A DNA stretch of 64,000 bases from Anaerolineae bacterium (lineage in GTDB: Bacteria; Chloroflexota; Anaerolineae; Promineifilales; Promineifilaceae). A model generated the notes under the pieces. That model was not told the DNA's origin and made no database searches. It saw only the letters and a list, made by a program, of their open reading frames with translations. The stretch is taken from the NCBI GenBank assembly GCA_023382655.1, contig JAHDWK010000022.1:1-64000 (forward strand), given 5' to 3'. Shown here piece after piece: positions 8,474 through 17,027 of the stretch (position 1 is its first letter; each line of letters starts with the position of its first letter). The position numbers and the translations under genes were made by a program.

Positions 8474-10009
8474 ATGTTTACACGATTACGGCCGTTACTC
8501 GGCTTACTTTTCCTGATTTCACTAACGATTGCCCTGACGGGGCAGCCGGCTCAGGCCCAGACGACCTGGCACGCCGAATATTTCAATAATCATACCCTGT
8601 CCGGTTCCCCGGTGCTTGATCGGTTTGAAGACCGAATTTTTCACGATTGGGGTCAAGGGTCACCGGATCCGGTGGTGAGTGTAGATAACTTTTCGGCGCG
8701 TTGGAATGGCACGGTTTATCTGAACCAAAGCACCGTCTGGCGTTTTGTGGCCACGACCGATGATGGGATGCGGGTGTTCATCAACAACAGCCCCATCATT
8801 GATGTGTGGAATGACAGCCAGGTGCATACTGTAACCACCGATGTGTATCTGGCGGCGGGCAATTACCCGGTACGGGTGGAGTATTATGAAGCGGGCGGCA
8901 ACGCCGTCGCTCAATTTAGCTGGTCTCCGGCTACGAGCATAAACGCCTGGAGAGGCGAGTATTTCAATAACCGTTCGCTGACTAACCAGCCGGTGTTGGT
9001 ACGGGATGACGCCAGTATTAACTTTGAATGGGGTACCAGTTCGCCGGCACCGGGCAGTGTGCCCTCGGATGATTTTTCGGTGCGGTGGACGCGCACAATC
9101 CAGTTTAACCCTGGTATATACCGTTTCACGGCCACTACAGACGATGGCGTCCGGCTGTGGGTGAATAACCAGCTAATCATCAACAACTGGGTAGACCAGC
9201 CGGTGACAACCAAAACGGCCGACATCTTCCTTTCCGGCGGTGTGGCCGTCAAGATGGAGTATTATGATGCGCGGGATAATGCCACGGCTAAATTGAGTTG
9301 GACGGCCGTGTCCCCTGCCCCATCACCCACCACGCCAGCCATGCCCACGGCCGTCAATTGGGATGCCGCTTACTACAACAACTTCTCCCTGAATGGCAGC
9401 CCGGTCATGACCCGTATTGACCCGCAAATTCGTTTCACCTGGGGCTCCAGTTCACCCCAACCCAACCTGGTGAATGCGGATAACTTCTCCGTGCGCTGGA
9501 CAAAAACACTTAATTTTTCTCCTGGTACCTACACCTTCAAGACAACGGTGGAAGGCGGGACCAGATTGTGGGTGAATGGGCAGTTGCTCATTGACCAGTG
9601 GAATCCGCAGTACGAAGTGGTGGAAAGTGCAGCCAATATCACTCTGCCCGGCGGCGCTGTACCGCTGGTGATGGAGTTTCGCAAGGATTATGGGCTGGCG
9701 CAAGCCTGGTTAGAATGGTACGGTGCAGGCAGCCAGCCGGTGAGCAGCACAACTACCACACCGGCATTAAGTGGAAATACGGCCGTGATGACCGGCGCGC
9801 GTTACCTTAGCCTGCGTTCTGGCCCGGGCACAGAATTTGAAGCACTGGCCTACCTTTCCAATGGCGAAGTGGTGACGCTGCTCGGCCGTGACCCGTTTAG
9901 CATCTGGATTCAGGTGCGCCGGGCTGACGGCACAGTGGGGTGGGTAAGCGGCCGTTACCTCACCTCCAACGTGCCCTATAGCACCTTACCCGTCATCAAT
10001 GCCAATTGA
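8474..10009 (+). CDS. Secreted protein with three PA14 domains and a C-terminal SH3b domain
   Basis: Signal peptide of about 28 residues ending AQA. Three PA14-type repeats follow (about 32-160, 162-295 and 305-425). Each starts with a W.AEYFNN/W.A.YYNN motif, has a WG.GSP.P..DNFS.RW core and ends around GN..V.VEYY or V.MEF. PA14 domains are beta-barrels that usually bind carbohydrates. Residues about 432-508 form a bacterial SH3 domain (YLSLRSGPGTEFEALAYLS, then GWVSGRYL), which commonly binds cell-wall peptide. No catalytic domain is seen, so an adhesin or wall-binding role is inferred. The strong ribosome site GGAGG precedes the ATG. Stem-like TTGTAA..TTACAA lies just upstream. Confidence 0.85.
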   Translation: MFTRLRPLLGLLFLISLTIALTGQPAQAQTTWHAEYFNNHTLSGSPVLDRFEDRIFHDWGQGSPDPVVSVDNFSARWNGTVYLNQSTVWRFVATTDDGMRVFINNSPIIDVWNDSQVHTVTTDVYLAAGNYPVRVEYYEAGGNAVAQFSWSPATSINAWRGEYFNNRSLTNQPVLVRDDASINFEWGTSSPAPGSVPSDDFSVRWTRTIQFNPGIYRFTATTDDGVRLWVNNQLIINNWVDQPVTTKTADIFLSGGVAVKMEYYDARDNATAKLSWTAVSPAPSPTTPAMPTAVNWDAAYYNNFSLNGSPVMTRIDPQIRFTWGSSSPQPNLVNADNFSVRWTKTLNFSPGTYTFKTTVEGGTRLWVNGQLLIDQWNPQYEVVESAANITLPGGAVPLVMEFRKDYGLAQAWLEWYGAGSQPVSSTTTTPALSGNTAVMTGARYLSLRSGPGTEFEALAYLSNGEVVTLLGRDPFSIWIQVRRADGTVGWVSGRYLTSNVPYSTLPVINAN

Positions 10010-10901
10010 TTGACAACAAACAACCTCTCGGAGTTTCAAAATCTCCGGGAGGTTGTTTATCTACCGGCGGCGGGTTGCACTGTTCAAGGGTGAATTGGAT
10101 AAATGCGAGAGACTCCTCTTCCTCGCTTTGCGTTATCTCCCCTGCCTCGTGCTGTCTGGCGAGCGCGCGTTTGATCAGAGTGGCCCACGGCCCTCCCAAT
10201 TTCTTCTGGGCCCATTCGGCAGCACGTGGCTTCGAGGTGACAGATTCTGTTGCCAGTGAATAGAGTAAGCGGCACAATGTCAAGATAACAAACGTGTGGG
10301 CATCCCGCTGCCGGAACCAAGTCAGCCAGGTGGGATCGTTTTGGGACTGTTCCAGCCACAGGTTGGTAATCTCCGCAGCTGCGGAATGCATATCTTGAGG
10401 ATGAATGGACTCAACCAGCGTATGCGGCTCAGGGCCTGCGACTACCACGCCGTGATCACGAATGGTTATACATTGGAATATCCAACCGCTTTCGAGAGGA
10501 GCTTTGAAGAGTGATGTACCCTTCTCAATTTGTGGGTAGTGAGCTGTGTTTGGAACGACGTGACGAAGTGCAGGGGAGGGAATATAGATGGCTTCAATTC
10601 TTTCCGCCCAAGGCGAAATGCTGGCTGCAAACTGCGTGTGGACATCCTGTAACCTATCAAAGAGATCGTCTCCCATATCTGTGTCGGTCACGACGACAAA
10701 ATCAATGTCGCTGCTATGCGGGTCAAAATCACCGAGAGCGAGCGATCCGACCAGATACATACCCTGGAAGCGGCTGCCCAATAGCGCCTGGATGCGTGCG
10801 AGAAAGTCATCGAGAACCGCGTTGACATCGGCAAATGGCGTTGGAGCGAATGGGGCACTCACCTTTGAAATGGATTTATGAAGCGAAGAATTAACTGGCA
10901 T
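9996..10901 (-). CDS. Nucleotidyltransferase-fold protein related to aminoglycoside adenylyltransferases
   Basis: The N-terminal half has the nucleotidyltransferase motif GSLALGDFDPHSSDIDFVVV (about 52-71) with the Asp pair needed for metal binding. The C-terminal half (about 150-270) looks like the helical AadA-type C-terminal domain, with RDHGVVVAGP and FVILTLCRLLYSL. Homologues include streptomycin/spectinomycin adenylyltransferases, but actual drug resistance cannot be claimed. Its last codons run through the terminator hairpin and overlap the convergent PA14 gene by 14 bases. The gene contains no ACGGCCGT octamer, unlike its neighbours, which is compatible with later arrival. Confidence 0.7.
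   Translation of the reverse strand: MPVNSSLHKSISKVSAPFAPTPFADVNAVLDDFLARIQALLGSRFQGMYLVGSLALGDFDPHSSDIDFVVVTDTDMGDDLFDRLQDVHTQFAASISPWAERIEAIYIPSPALRHVVPNTAHYPQIEKGTSLFKAPLESGWIFQCITIRDHGVVVAGPEPHTLVESIHPQDMHSAAAEITNLWLEQSQNDPTWLTWFRQRDAHTFVILTLCRLLYSLATESVTSKPRAAEWAQKKLGGPWATLIKRALARQHEAGEITQSEEEESLAFIQFTLEQCNPPPVDKQPPGDFETPRGCLLSINWH
10021..10055. terminator. Hairpin at the PA14 / nucleotidyltransferase convergence
   Basis: CAACCTCTCGGAG and CTCCGGGAGGTTG arms (one G-T pair) with a 9-base loop, followed by TTTAT on the plus strand. It terminates the PA14 gene and lies within the 3' coding end of the opposite gene. Confidence 0.6.
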
Positions 10902-10923
10902 TCAGGTGACGTGTATCAATCAG

Positions 10924-10969
10924 CCTCCTGGTACCGGTACCGGCAAACATGCTTGCCAGCACCAGGAGG
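10924..10969. terminator. Long imperfect hairpin upstream of the nucleotidyltransferase gene
   Basis: Outer arms CCTCCTGGT/ACCAGGAGG with an inner CCGGCAA/TTGCCAG pairing, followed on the plus strand by GTTTTGCTT. It separates the SPFH operon end from the next minus-strand gene. Its direction of action is uncertain. Confidence 0.4.
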
Positions 10970-10994
10970 GTTTTGCTTGTGATTTTGTGATAAT

Positions 10995-12056
10995 TTATCC
11001 TGCCAGAAACTCGTCCAGGGCGGCTTTGCTGATGCGGTAAGCATTGCCAATTTTGCGGGCTTTCAGGTCGCCGGCTTCGATGGCCGCCATCACATCCTCT
11101 TGGGAAACTTGCAGGATTTCGGCTACTTGCTGCGGTGTCATTATGTCAGACGTGCCACCGGCGGCTGGTGCAGCGGGGGCAGCCGGTTGGCCCTGCTGCT
11201 GCATCGCTTGTTGCTGCTGCATTGCCTGTTGATTTTGCAGGTTTTGCATGGCGGCCATGCCCATGGCGCCAATACCAATTTCGCCCATATTGCCACCAGC
11301 CGGGTTTTGGGCGGCAGCCACAAAGGCGTCAGCCTGCTGCTTTTGGGTGTAGCTGGTGCCATAGCCCATGTTGGTGACCACTTCCAATGATTTGGGGTGC
11401 AGCCCCATGCGAATGTTGAAATCCACCAGGGCCAGGCCGACCGCGTCAAAATCTTGCTGTAAAAGACCTGCCAGTAGTTCATTCATATCTTGACTGAATG
11501 ATTGCAACTGTGCCGGCCCCAGATTTTTGGCCTCGGCCAGTTCGCTGATTTTGTCCTGCATGATAATGCCCATCATGGGGTCGAGCCGGTCTTTTAGTTG
11601 GGGTTGGCGCACGCTATCGCGGAAGGCGTCGAAGGCGCTCAGGAAGCGCCAGGGGTCTTTGACCCTCACCACGTAGGTGCCATTACCGACAACGGCGCTG
11701 GCCCCCGGTGGCCGGTGCAGATGTTCGATGATGATGGGAGAGGATGTGCCCCATTTCATGGTCATGTCGGTGGTCTTGAGGAAGTAGACATCGGCCGTAA
11801 AAACATTTTTGCCGCCAAAGAGGCCCCGCTCCAGCATATTGGTGAGGAACGGGATGTTGTTGGTGGTGAGGACGTGGGTGCCAGAGGTAAAGGTGCCCAG
11901 CGCTTCACCCTGACGGACGAAGACGGCCGTTTCCCCCGGATTCACGATCAATGGTGAACCTAATTTAATATCACCCAGGCCACCTTTGGGGAACTTCTGC
12001 ACAATTTCATCCATCAGCCATGATTCAATGGCTACGCGGTCAAATACTTTTGCCAT
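10995..12056 (-). CDS. SPFH/Band-7-like protein fused to an excisionase-type HTH domain
   Basis: 353 aa from the ATG at 12056, which has GGAGAG seven bases upstream. Residues about 1-250 resemble bacterial SPFH/virion-core-like proteins of the YdjI type (start AKVFDRVAIESWLMDEIVQKFP, then NPGETAVFVRQGEALGTF). They oligomerise on membranes or as rings in related cases. A Gln/Met/Ala-rich linker (repeated QQAMQQ) follows. The last 50 residues form a MerR/excisionase-like helix-turn-helix starting MTPQQVAEILQVSQEDVMAAI and ending RISKAALDEFLAG. The upstream frame (16 codons) is AATTGGG repeat and is not needed. The gene is followed in the operon by nothing and preceded by a coiled-coil gene. Confidence 0.75.
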   Translation of the reverse strand: MAKVFDRVAIESWLMDEIVQKFPKGGLGDIKLGSPLIVNPGETAVFVRQGEALGTFTSGTHVLTTNNIPFLTNMLERGLFGGKNVFTADVYFLKTTDMTMKWGTSSPIIIEHLHRPPGASAVVGNGTYVVRVKDPWRFLSAFDAFRDSVRQPQLKDRLDPMMGIIMQDKISELAEAKNLGPAQLQSFSQDMNELLAGLLQQDFDAVGLALVDFNIRMGLHPKSLEVVTNMGYGTSYTQKQQADAFVAAAQNPAGGNMGEIGIGAMGMAAMQNLQNQQAMQQQQAMQQQGQPAAPAAPAAGGTSDIMTPQQVAEILQVSQEDVMAAIEAGDLKARKIGNAYRISKAALDEFLAG

Positions 12057-12084
12057 GATTTCTCTCCTTAAAACGGGCAATTGA

Positions 12085-12116
12085 GTAATCAGGTAATTAT
12101 TCAACTACCTGATTAC
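12085..12116. repeat. AATTGGG-type hairpin repeat
   Basis: GTAATCAGGTA and TACCTGATTAC arms around ATTATTCAAC, with further CAATTGAGTAAT and CCCAATTAC words on either side. Same family as 8305-8346 and 26326-26368. Confidence 0.5.
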
Positions 12117-12128
12117 CCAATTACATTA

Positions 12129-12671
12129 TTAGTTAATCCCCATTATCACTTCATCCCGGCCGGCCCAGTCGCGGTTGGCTGCCTGGATGTTGCCATCGAG
12201 TACACGAATAGCGTCGCCCACATCGCCGTTGTCGCGCACGGCTTTGGCCAGGGCGTCTATGTCCGCCTGAATCTGGTCAGCGGTATTGAGCATCTTTTCA
12301 TCAAAGGCGTAAATGCGGGCCAGATCATCTTCTTTGACTTTGACGGCGTCAAAAAAGCCGGCATATCCTTGTGGCGCATCTTTTATCTTGCCCACCAGCC
12401 CACGCAGGCCGGTATCTACTCGCCCTAAGGGTTCGGCATGATCCATCGCTTTAATGATGTCGCGGCTCAGTTCGGCCTGGATGCTACCTAACTGTACGCG
12501 GGATTGTTCCAGACGGGCGGAGATGGTTTCACGCAAAAGCTGGTCAGCTTCGCGCCGCCGCCCTTTTTCCATATAACCAGAGAGTCCGGGTATTTTTTCT
12601 AACAGTTTACCCAGACCGGTGGATTCACCTTGAATTTTGTCGTACAAATCGGGAACCTGACCTTCTTTCAT
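12129..12671 (-). CDS. Unrecognised coiled-coil protein in the SPFH operon
   Basis: 180 aa, soluble, no signal peptide, rich in charged residues and helical throughout. A heptad-like region covers about 35-75 (LLRETISARLEQSRVQLGS) and another covers 125-160. It starts at an ATG with AGGAGG six bases upstream. It precedes the SPFH-HTH gene by about 70 bases on the same strand with only a repeat between, so they are probably coexpressed and may form a complex. I know no name for this family. Confidence 0.7.
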   Translation of the reverse strand: MKEGQVPDLYDKIQGESTGLGKLLEKIPGLSGYMEKGRRREADQLLRETISARLEQSRVQLGSIQAELSRDIIKAMDHAEPLGRVDTGLRGLVGKIKDAPQGYAGFFDAVKVKEDDLARIYAFDEKMLNTADQIQADIDALAKAVRDNGDVGDAIRVLDGNIQAANRDWAGRDEVIMGIN

Positions 12672-12816
12672 AATGTCCTCCTATGTGGGATTTTAATGCC
12701 TATTTGGTGGTCATCCAGATAGGCGTGAGTATAACATACCTGCCTTGTTTTTGTCTTTATTGGAGATTAAATCTCCTCATATCCTGGTTGCCGGACAGAT
12801 CTCACTCTTCAATAGC

Positions 12817-13017
12817 TCAGTCTCGAACAGTGTAAAGTAAATAGACCCCAAGAATGAGTTGGGGCAATGCCAGCAGCAGTATACCAAGCAGGGCGGCGGT
12901 CACGGCCGTGCCCACTGCCAACAATCTTTCGCCAGCATACAGCCACATCAGCCAGATGACAATTCCACCTACTAATAGACCGCCTATAATCAGCGCCGTG
13001 CCCAGAAGTTTTTCCAT
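12817..13017 (-). CDS. Small two-helix membrane protein
   Basis: 66 aa made of two hydrophobic helices (about 5-29 and 34-62) separated by GERLL. It starts five bases after the stop codon of the binding lipoprotein gene, so it is probably translated from the same message. It is too small to be a transporter permease. Its function is unknown. Confidence 0.5.
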   Translation of the reverse strand: MEKLLGTALIIGGLLVGGIVIWLMWLYAGERLLAVGTAVTAALLGILLLALPQLILGVYLLYTVRD

Positions 13018-13022
13018 AGCGA

Positions 13023-13796
13023 TTATTCACCCAACCAGTGAGTGATGATTTCGTCCAGTTTACCGATGGTTTGCAGGCGCGCCAGACTCTCATTGAGTTG
13101 GGTTAGTAAACGACGGTCGCCTATACGGGTGACGATGGCAAACGGTTCTACGGTGATGGGGTTAGTGGTGCGTTTGAGGCCGGGTGTTTCCCGCAGGAAT
13201 AAGCGACCACTGATAGCATCTACCAGCGCGGCCTCGGCTGCGCCAGTAACTACGGCCGTCATCGCCTCATCAGCCGTAGGGTAGGAAACGACCGTCAGGT
13301 CGGCTAATTCCCTGGCCCAGGTGGTGGCTTCGACATGACCAAGTGCGCCTAATTCGACAGCCAGGGTACGGCCGTCTAAATCCACCATCTCAGTAATCGC
13401 CGCCTCATCCTGGCGCACAATCAAAATCTCGCCGGCATTGAAATAGGGTTCACTGTAGGCAAAATCCTTCATTCGTTCCGGCGCAATGACCAACGCCGAG
13501 ATGAGCACATCTACTTGCCCGGTCGCCAGGGCATCGTACAGACCATCATAGCCAAACAAAACAAATTCCGTTTGCAGCCCCAGGTCGGCGGCCAGGGCAT
13601 TTGCCAAATCAATATCCAGGCCAAAGACGCCGTTGGCATCCGCCGCTTCAAATGGTGGGTAGGTGGGATCCAACCCGACTTTGAGAACGCCTGTTTCCTG
13701 AACACGCTGCCAGGCATCGGCCTGGTTACGGCAGGCCACAAGCAACACCAGCAGCGTACATGTGAACCACCACCACCTGAATTTCTGATAATTCAT
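13023..13796 (-). CDS. Solute-binding lipoprotein, family 3 (amino-acid type)
   Basis: 257 aa. Lipobox LVAC at about residues 18-21, so it is a membrane-anchored lipoprotein. The mature part is a complete SBP_bac_3 domain: VLKVGLDPTYPPFEAAD, then FGLDIDLANALAADLGL and YDGLYDALATGQVDVLISAL. No permease or ATPase genes are beside it, only a tiny membrane protein. It may serve a remote ABC transporter or act as a receptor. The large receptors at 50982-53474 and 53535-56090 use the same domain. Confidence 0.87.
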   Translation of the reverse strand: MNYQKFRWWWFTCTLLVLLVACRNQADAWQRVQETGVLKVGLDPTYPPFEAADANGVFGLDIDLANALAADLGLQTEFVLFGYDGLYDALATGQVDVLISALVIAPERMKDFAYSEPYFNAGEILIVRQDEAAITEMVDLDGRTLAVELGALGHVEATTWARELADLTVVSYPTADEAMTAVVTGAAEAALVDAISGRLFLRETPGLKRTTNPITVEPFAIVTRIGDRRLLTQLNESLARLQTIGKLDEIITHWLGE

Positions 13797-13812
13797 CTTA
13801 GGCCCTGTCCGT

Positions 13813-14874
13813 TTAGTTGCCGGTGTATTCTTGCACGGCCGTGTAAATCGGCTTGGTCACAAATTCCGGTGTCACCAGCGTGTAATAATCCATAAAGCTG
13901 CGGGTGGGGGCGGGGAAGCGGAACACCCACAGGGCCATCATTTCTACATAAGGCCAATTCTCTTCGGCGTAGGCAAAGGCATCTAGCGTGTTTTGGATGC
14001 GCTGCGCCGGGCGCACGGCCATTGTCCAGCGGGGATGGTCATTCCAGCCGGTTTCGGTAATGTAAATTTTGGTATCCGCATCATCGTATTCCTCCATCAC
14101 CTGGCGCACCAATTCCACGCGGCGAAAATTGAGGATTTCAGGGGCGGGGTCGGCCGTAGCGGGAAAAGTAAGGCCATACGCATGGACGGCCAGGCCATCA
14201 AAATAATCGGCCGCGCCGGCTTCATATAACTGCGCCAGATATTCCAGATCGTTCAGTCCCCAGGGAGAACCGGCGGGTTCCAGTGTAGGGGCCAGCGCGC
14301 CGGCTAATACTACCATCTCCGGGTTAGCAGATTTGATGGCAGGATAAACCACCTTGAGTAAATTCGCATAATCATTAGGAGTTACCAACCGATAACCCCA
14401 CTCATAACTAAGATTGGGTTCATTGCCGATGATCATGTGGGTGACACGGCCACGATACCGTTCCGCAAACCGTGCGGCAAATTCGGCAAAATCTTCATAG
14501 GCGGTTTCGTCCAGATAGGTGAGGGGGGTGTCGGACGGCCGTGCCCATTCTGGCGTCAGGCCAATGCGGGCGATGACCTGGAGTCCTTGTGTGTGGGCGT
14601 GGTTAATGACCATGTCTGGGTGACCCCAGGCAATGCCGCCATCGGCGGCGTGGTAGTAAGCCCAGGGGAAAAACTCTACAATCCAGAATGCGCCCATTTG
14701 CCGCACCATTTGCAGGCTGCGCTTGATTTTCCACTCTTCTACTTCGTCGGTGAGACGGGTGTGAACGCCCACGATGGGGTGTTCGGTGTAGACAGTTTGG
14801 GGTGGACCAAGGCTGACAACGGCGGGGGTGGGGGGAATGCGGAGCAGCAGTGCCAGCAGGATGAGCCAGGCCAT
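13813..14874 (-). CDS. Secreted glycoside hydrolase-like protein, clan GH-A fold
   Basis: From the ATG at 14874 the protein begins with a signal/anchor helix (AWLILLALLLRIPP). A (beta/alpha)8 pattern follows, with the two clan GH-A glutamates visible: acid/base in MIIGNEPN and nucleophile in YITETGWND. Family (GH5, GH39 or a relative) cannot be fixed by eye, and the substrate is unknown. The frame stays open to 15009, but that extension is encoded by a low-complexity CTTTGCG-type repeat (about 14905-14949), so I exclude it. It follows a nucleotidyltransferase-like gene on the same strand. Confidence 0.72.
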   Translation of the reverse strand: MAWLILLALLLRIPPTPAVVSLGPPQTVYTEHPIVGVHTRLTDEVEEWKIKRSLQMVRQMGAFWIVEFFPWAYYHAADGGIAWGHPDMVINHAHTQGLQVIARIGLTPEWARPSDTPLTYLDETAYEDFAEFAARFAERYRGRVTHMIIGNEPNLSYEWGYRLVTPNDYANLLKVVYPAIKSANPEMVVLAGALAPTLEPAGSPWGLNDLEYLAQLYEAGAADYFDGLAVHAYGLTFPATADPAPEILNFRRVELVRQVMEEYDDADTKIYITETGWNDHPRWTMAVRPAQRIQNTLDAFAYAEENWPYVEMMALWVFRFPAPTRSFMDYYTLVTPEFVTKPIYTAVQEYTGN

Positions 14875-14904
14875 GAGCCGCGAAGAAACGCGAAGTTTCT
14901 TCTT

Positions 14905-14949
14905 TCTCTCTTCTCCTTTGCTTCCTTTGCCGCTTTGCGCCTTTGCGTC
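14905..14949. repeat. CTTTGCG/TCTCC low-complexity repeat
   Basis: Runs of CTTTGC and CTTTGCGCCTTTGCGTC adjoin a pyrimidine tract. It sits between two minus-strand genes and creates a spurious Lys/Arg-rich extension of the downstream glycosidase. Confidence 0.4.
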
Positions 14950-14975
14950 AAATGATGGGGACATGGACACGGCCG

Positions 14976-16157
14976 TTACAGTTGGCGGATGTAGAAATCG
15001 GCCCACCATTCCAGATGTTGAAAGAGGGCGGCGACACGCTGCGGCGCTGGCATTTCGCGCCCAGGCACGGGAGTAGGTGGTTTGAACCGCTCCACCAAGC
15101 CATAACGAACCAGTAGTTCATGCTCTAACTGCACATTGAGCATCTTGTTTTGGAAATCGTGAATGATTTTGTGCTGCACCTCCTCTGATGATTCATGTGT
15201 GAGGTACACATGGGGCAATTCATCAATCAGAATGCGCGAGGGTACACGAGCCGAATAGCGCATAATCTGGCGGGTAGTGGGGTTGAAGGCGGCGAGGAAA
15301 TTTGGCCCCCAGGCATGTTGCAGCTTCTTGAAGCGCAAGTCCAGAGGCCTGTCAAACATGATGGAAAGACTCATTTGCTCGACAGTGGTTAGTTCCAGAC
15401 CGGTGGTCCGTTCGGGTAAGCGGGCTGCCAATTTGCTCCAGTCTGTCTGGATGATTTTCTGCGGCCACAGTTCGGTAAAAACGAGGACGGTTTTACTGCC
15501 TTCGTTGTAGATGGTTTGCAGACCAGGCAGCAGCGGGGTGGTGGTGTTTTTGGGAACGACCCCGGCTACTTTGCGGGCGGCGGGTAAGGAAGCGATGATG
15601 GGGGCGAGGAAATGTTGAATGCGGGCAAAGGTTTGCACGGCCGTTTCCCCTTCGGGCAGCGGTTCATTGCGTAAACGACGCGCCAGACGGCGTAAACGGG
15701 ACAGGGCGGTCACGGCCGTCTCCTCCCCCAACAGTTCCGGCGCCAGCGCCGCCGATGCCTGCATGGCCTCCGTCACCAAATAGGCATACGCTTCATGCGG
15801 CTCAATCGTCGCCACCCGCCTGTCCAGAAATTCCGGTGGACCAAGCAACTGTTGACCGTCGCGGATGAGCTGCTGCGCCAGCAATGGGTTCAACTGCAAA
15901 TGGCGCAAAAATGCTCCCTTTGTCGCCATAAACGGGGCACGTTTTAGCTCGTTCTGATACCGTTGCCATAGCGGAAAAAAGGCTTGCTGCAGGGTCGGAA
16001 AAGCGGAACCATCACGCACAGTAACAAACAGGTTGATGTCTGATTCGCCAGGGACATAATGCCCCTGGGCCAGACTACCAAAAAGGTATACCGCTTCAAG
16101 CTGGTCTCCCAATTCTGCGGCGAGTGCCTGAACGAGGGTGTCAACGACTTTAAGCAT
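14976..16157 (-). CDS. Nucleotidyltransferase-fold protein with unknown C-terminal domain
   Basis: About 393 aa. The N-terminus carries a nucleotidyltransferase motif, FGSLAQGHYVPGESDINLFV (GS, then D-I-N instead of the usual D-x-D, so the second metal ligand may be lost). The remaining 250 residues are helical and unrecognised. I chose the ATG at 16157 rather than 16178: TATAAT lies 14 bases before it on this strand, which would make it a near-leaderless start. It is the first of two same-strand genes, but a link with the downstream glycosidase is unclear. Confidence 0.6.
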   Translation of the reverse strand: MLKVVDTLVQALAAELGDQLEAVYLFGSLAQGHYVPGESDINLFVTVRDGSAFPTLQQAFFPLWQRYQNELKRAPFMATKGAFLRHLQLNPLLAQQLIRDGQQLLGPPEFLDRRVATIEPHEAYAYLVTEAMQASAALAPELLGEETAVTALSRLRRLARRLRNEPLPEGETAVQTFARIQHFLAPIIASLPAARKVAGVVPKNTTTPLLPGLQTIYNEGSKTVLVFTELWPQKIIQTDWSKLAARLPERTTGLELTTVEQMSLSIMFDRPLDLRFKKLQHAWGPNFLAAFNPTTRQIMRYSARVPSRILIDELPHVYLTHESSEEVQHKIIHDFQNKMLNVQLEHELLVRYGLVERFKPPTPVPGREMPAPQRVAALFQHLEWWADFYIRQL

Positions 16158-16300
16158 GGCGGCAATTATACTTGACAAGATGGCAAGGTGACAGGGTTGA
16201 CAAAATATTAGATTGGGCGCTTAAGTCATCTACGCTATTCCATTGCCAGGATCAGCTTCCCAACAAGCGAACAGAAGTGATAGGAAATATGTACAAAAAA

Positions 16301-16327
16301 TTGACATTATCGGTCAACTTGTATAAT
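16301..16327 (+). promoter_or_regulatory. Promoter for the DICT operon with an overlapping inverted repeat
   Basis: TTGACA at 16301-16306 and TATAAT at 16322-16327 with a 15-base spacer, about 95 bases before the DICT gene. The -35 box forms part of TTGAC-ATTATCG-GTCAA, a possible repressor site. Confidence 0.55.
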
Positions 16328-16422
16328 ATCGTGTCAGGCTATCATTTTACTTTATTGCATATTGCGTACTGCTTATCGGATTTAGGCAATACCTAATACA
16401 AACGAAACAAACAAAAAATCCA

Positions 16423-17016
16423 ATGACAAAAACAAACATCCTGCAAACCTTTTATAACCGTATGATGCCTCTGTTTACTCCCCAGGCGGAGCGCATTCTG
16501 GACAGTGTGCAGCCAACGGCACTGCAAGACCTGGCTTTTCGCTATACCTTTTCGGTGGATGCCATGATTAAAATCAGTCACATTATTGAAGACGCCGTTA
16601 TTCACACGCCACGCACGGCCGTGCTCCACGCCTCTTTTCAATATCTTTCCCGCATCGCGCCGCAGCAGGCGCGTTACCAGCGGGTAGCCCAATCAGCAGA
16701 AGGGTTATGGCTCTATTACGCCCCTGATACCGATCCGGCTCAGGTGGCCCCTTTGTTAAACATGCCCCGTGTTTTTAGTATTGATACGGCCGATACACCG
16801 CTGGTCAATTACTGGTTTGTGGTGGCCTATGGCGGCGGCGTCCATATGACCCTGCTGGCTCAGGAAATACCATCGCTCAGCGGCCATGAGCGGTATTATG
16901 AAGGGTTTTATACATTTGAAGCTGACGCCGCTTACCAGATTTTGCACATCTTACATCAGATATACCCGGCCACTGTGCCCTTACCGCTGCCACCCGACCT
17001 GGAACATTATCGTTGA
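16423..17016 (+). CDS. DICT-domain sensory protein
   Basis: 197 aa. Residues about 40-165 match the DICT pattern: a Ser/Lys then IED pair (MIKISHIIEDAVIHTPRTAV), ASFQYLSRIAPQQARYQRVAQSAEGLWLYY, and LVNYWFVVAYGGG. DICT domains occur in cyanobacterial and actinobacterial regulators and are proposed to sense light- or stress-related signals. No DNA-binding or output domain is attached. It opens a compact operon with an SRPBCC protein and a carotenoid-desaturase-like oxidoreductase, so a role in controlling pigment or isoprenoid oxidation is a reasonable guess. The upstream promoter is clear. Confidence 0.62.
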   Translation: MTKTNILQTFYNRMMPLFTPQAERILDSVQPTALQDLAFRYTFSVDAMIKISHIIEDAVIHTPRTAVLHASFQYLSRIAPQQARYQRVAQSAEGLWLYYAPDTDPAQVAPLLNMPRVFSIDTADTPLVNYWFVVAYGGGVHMTLLAQEIPSLSGHERYYEGFYTFEADAAYQILHILHQIYPATVPLPLPPDLEHYR

Positions 17017-17027
17017 GGGAGAGCCTG

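Noticed and set aside
9996..10901. Calling the nucleotidyltransferase-like gene an antibiotic-resistance determinant (aadA)
   Set aside because: Only the general motif and a loose C-terminal resemblance are visible; many relatives have no resistance role.
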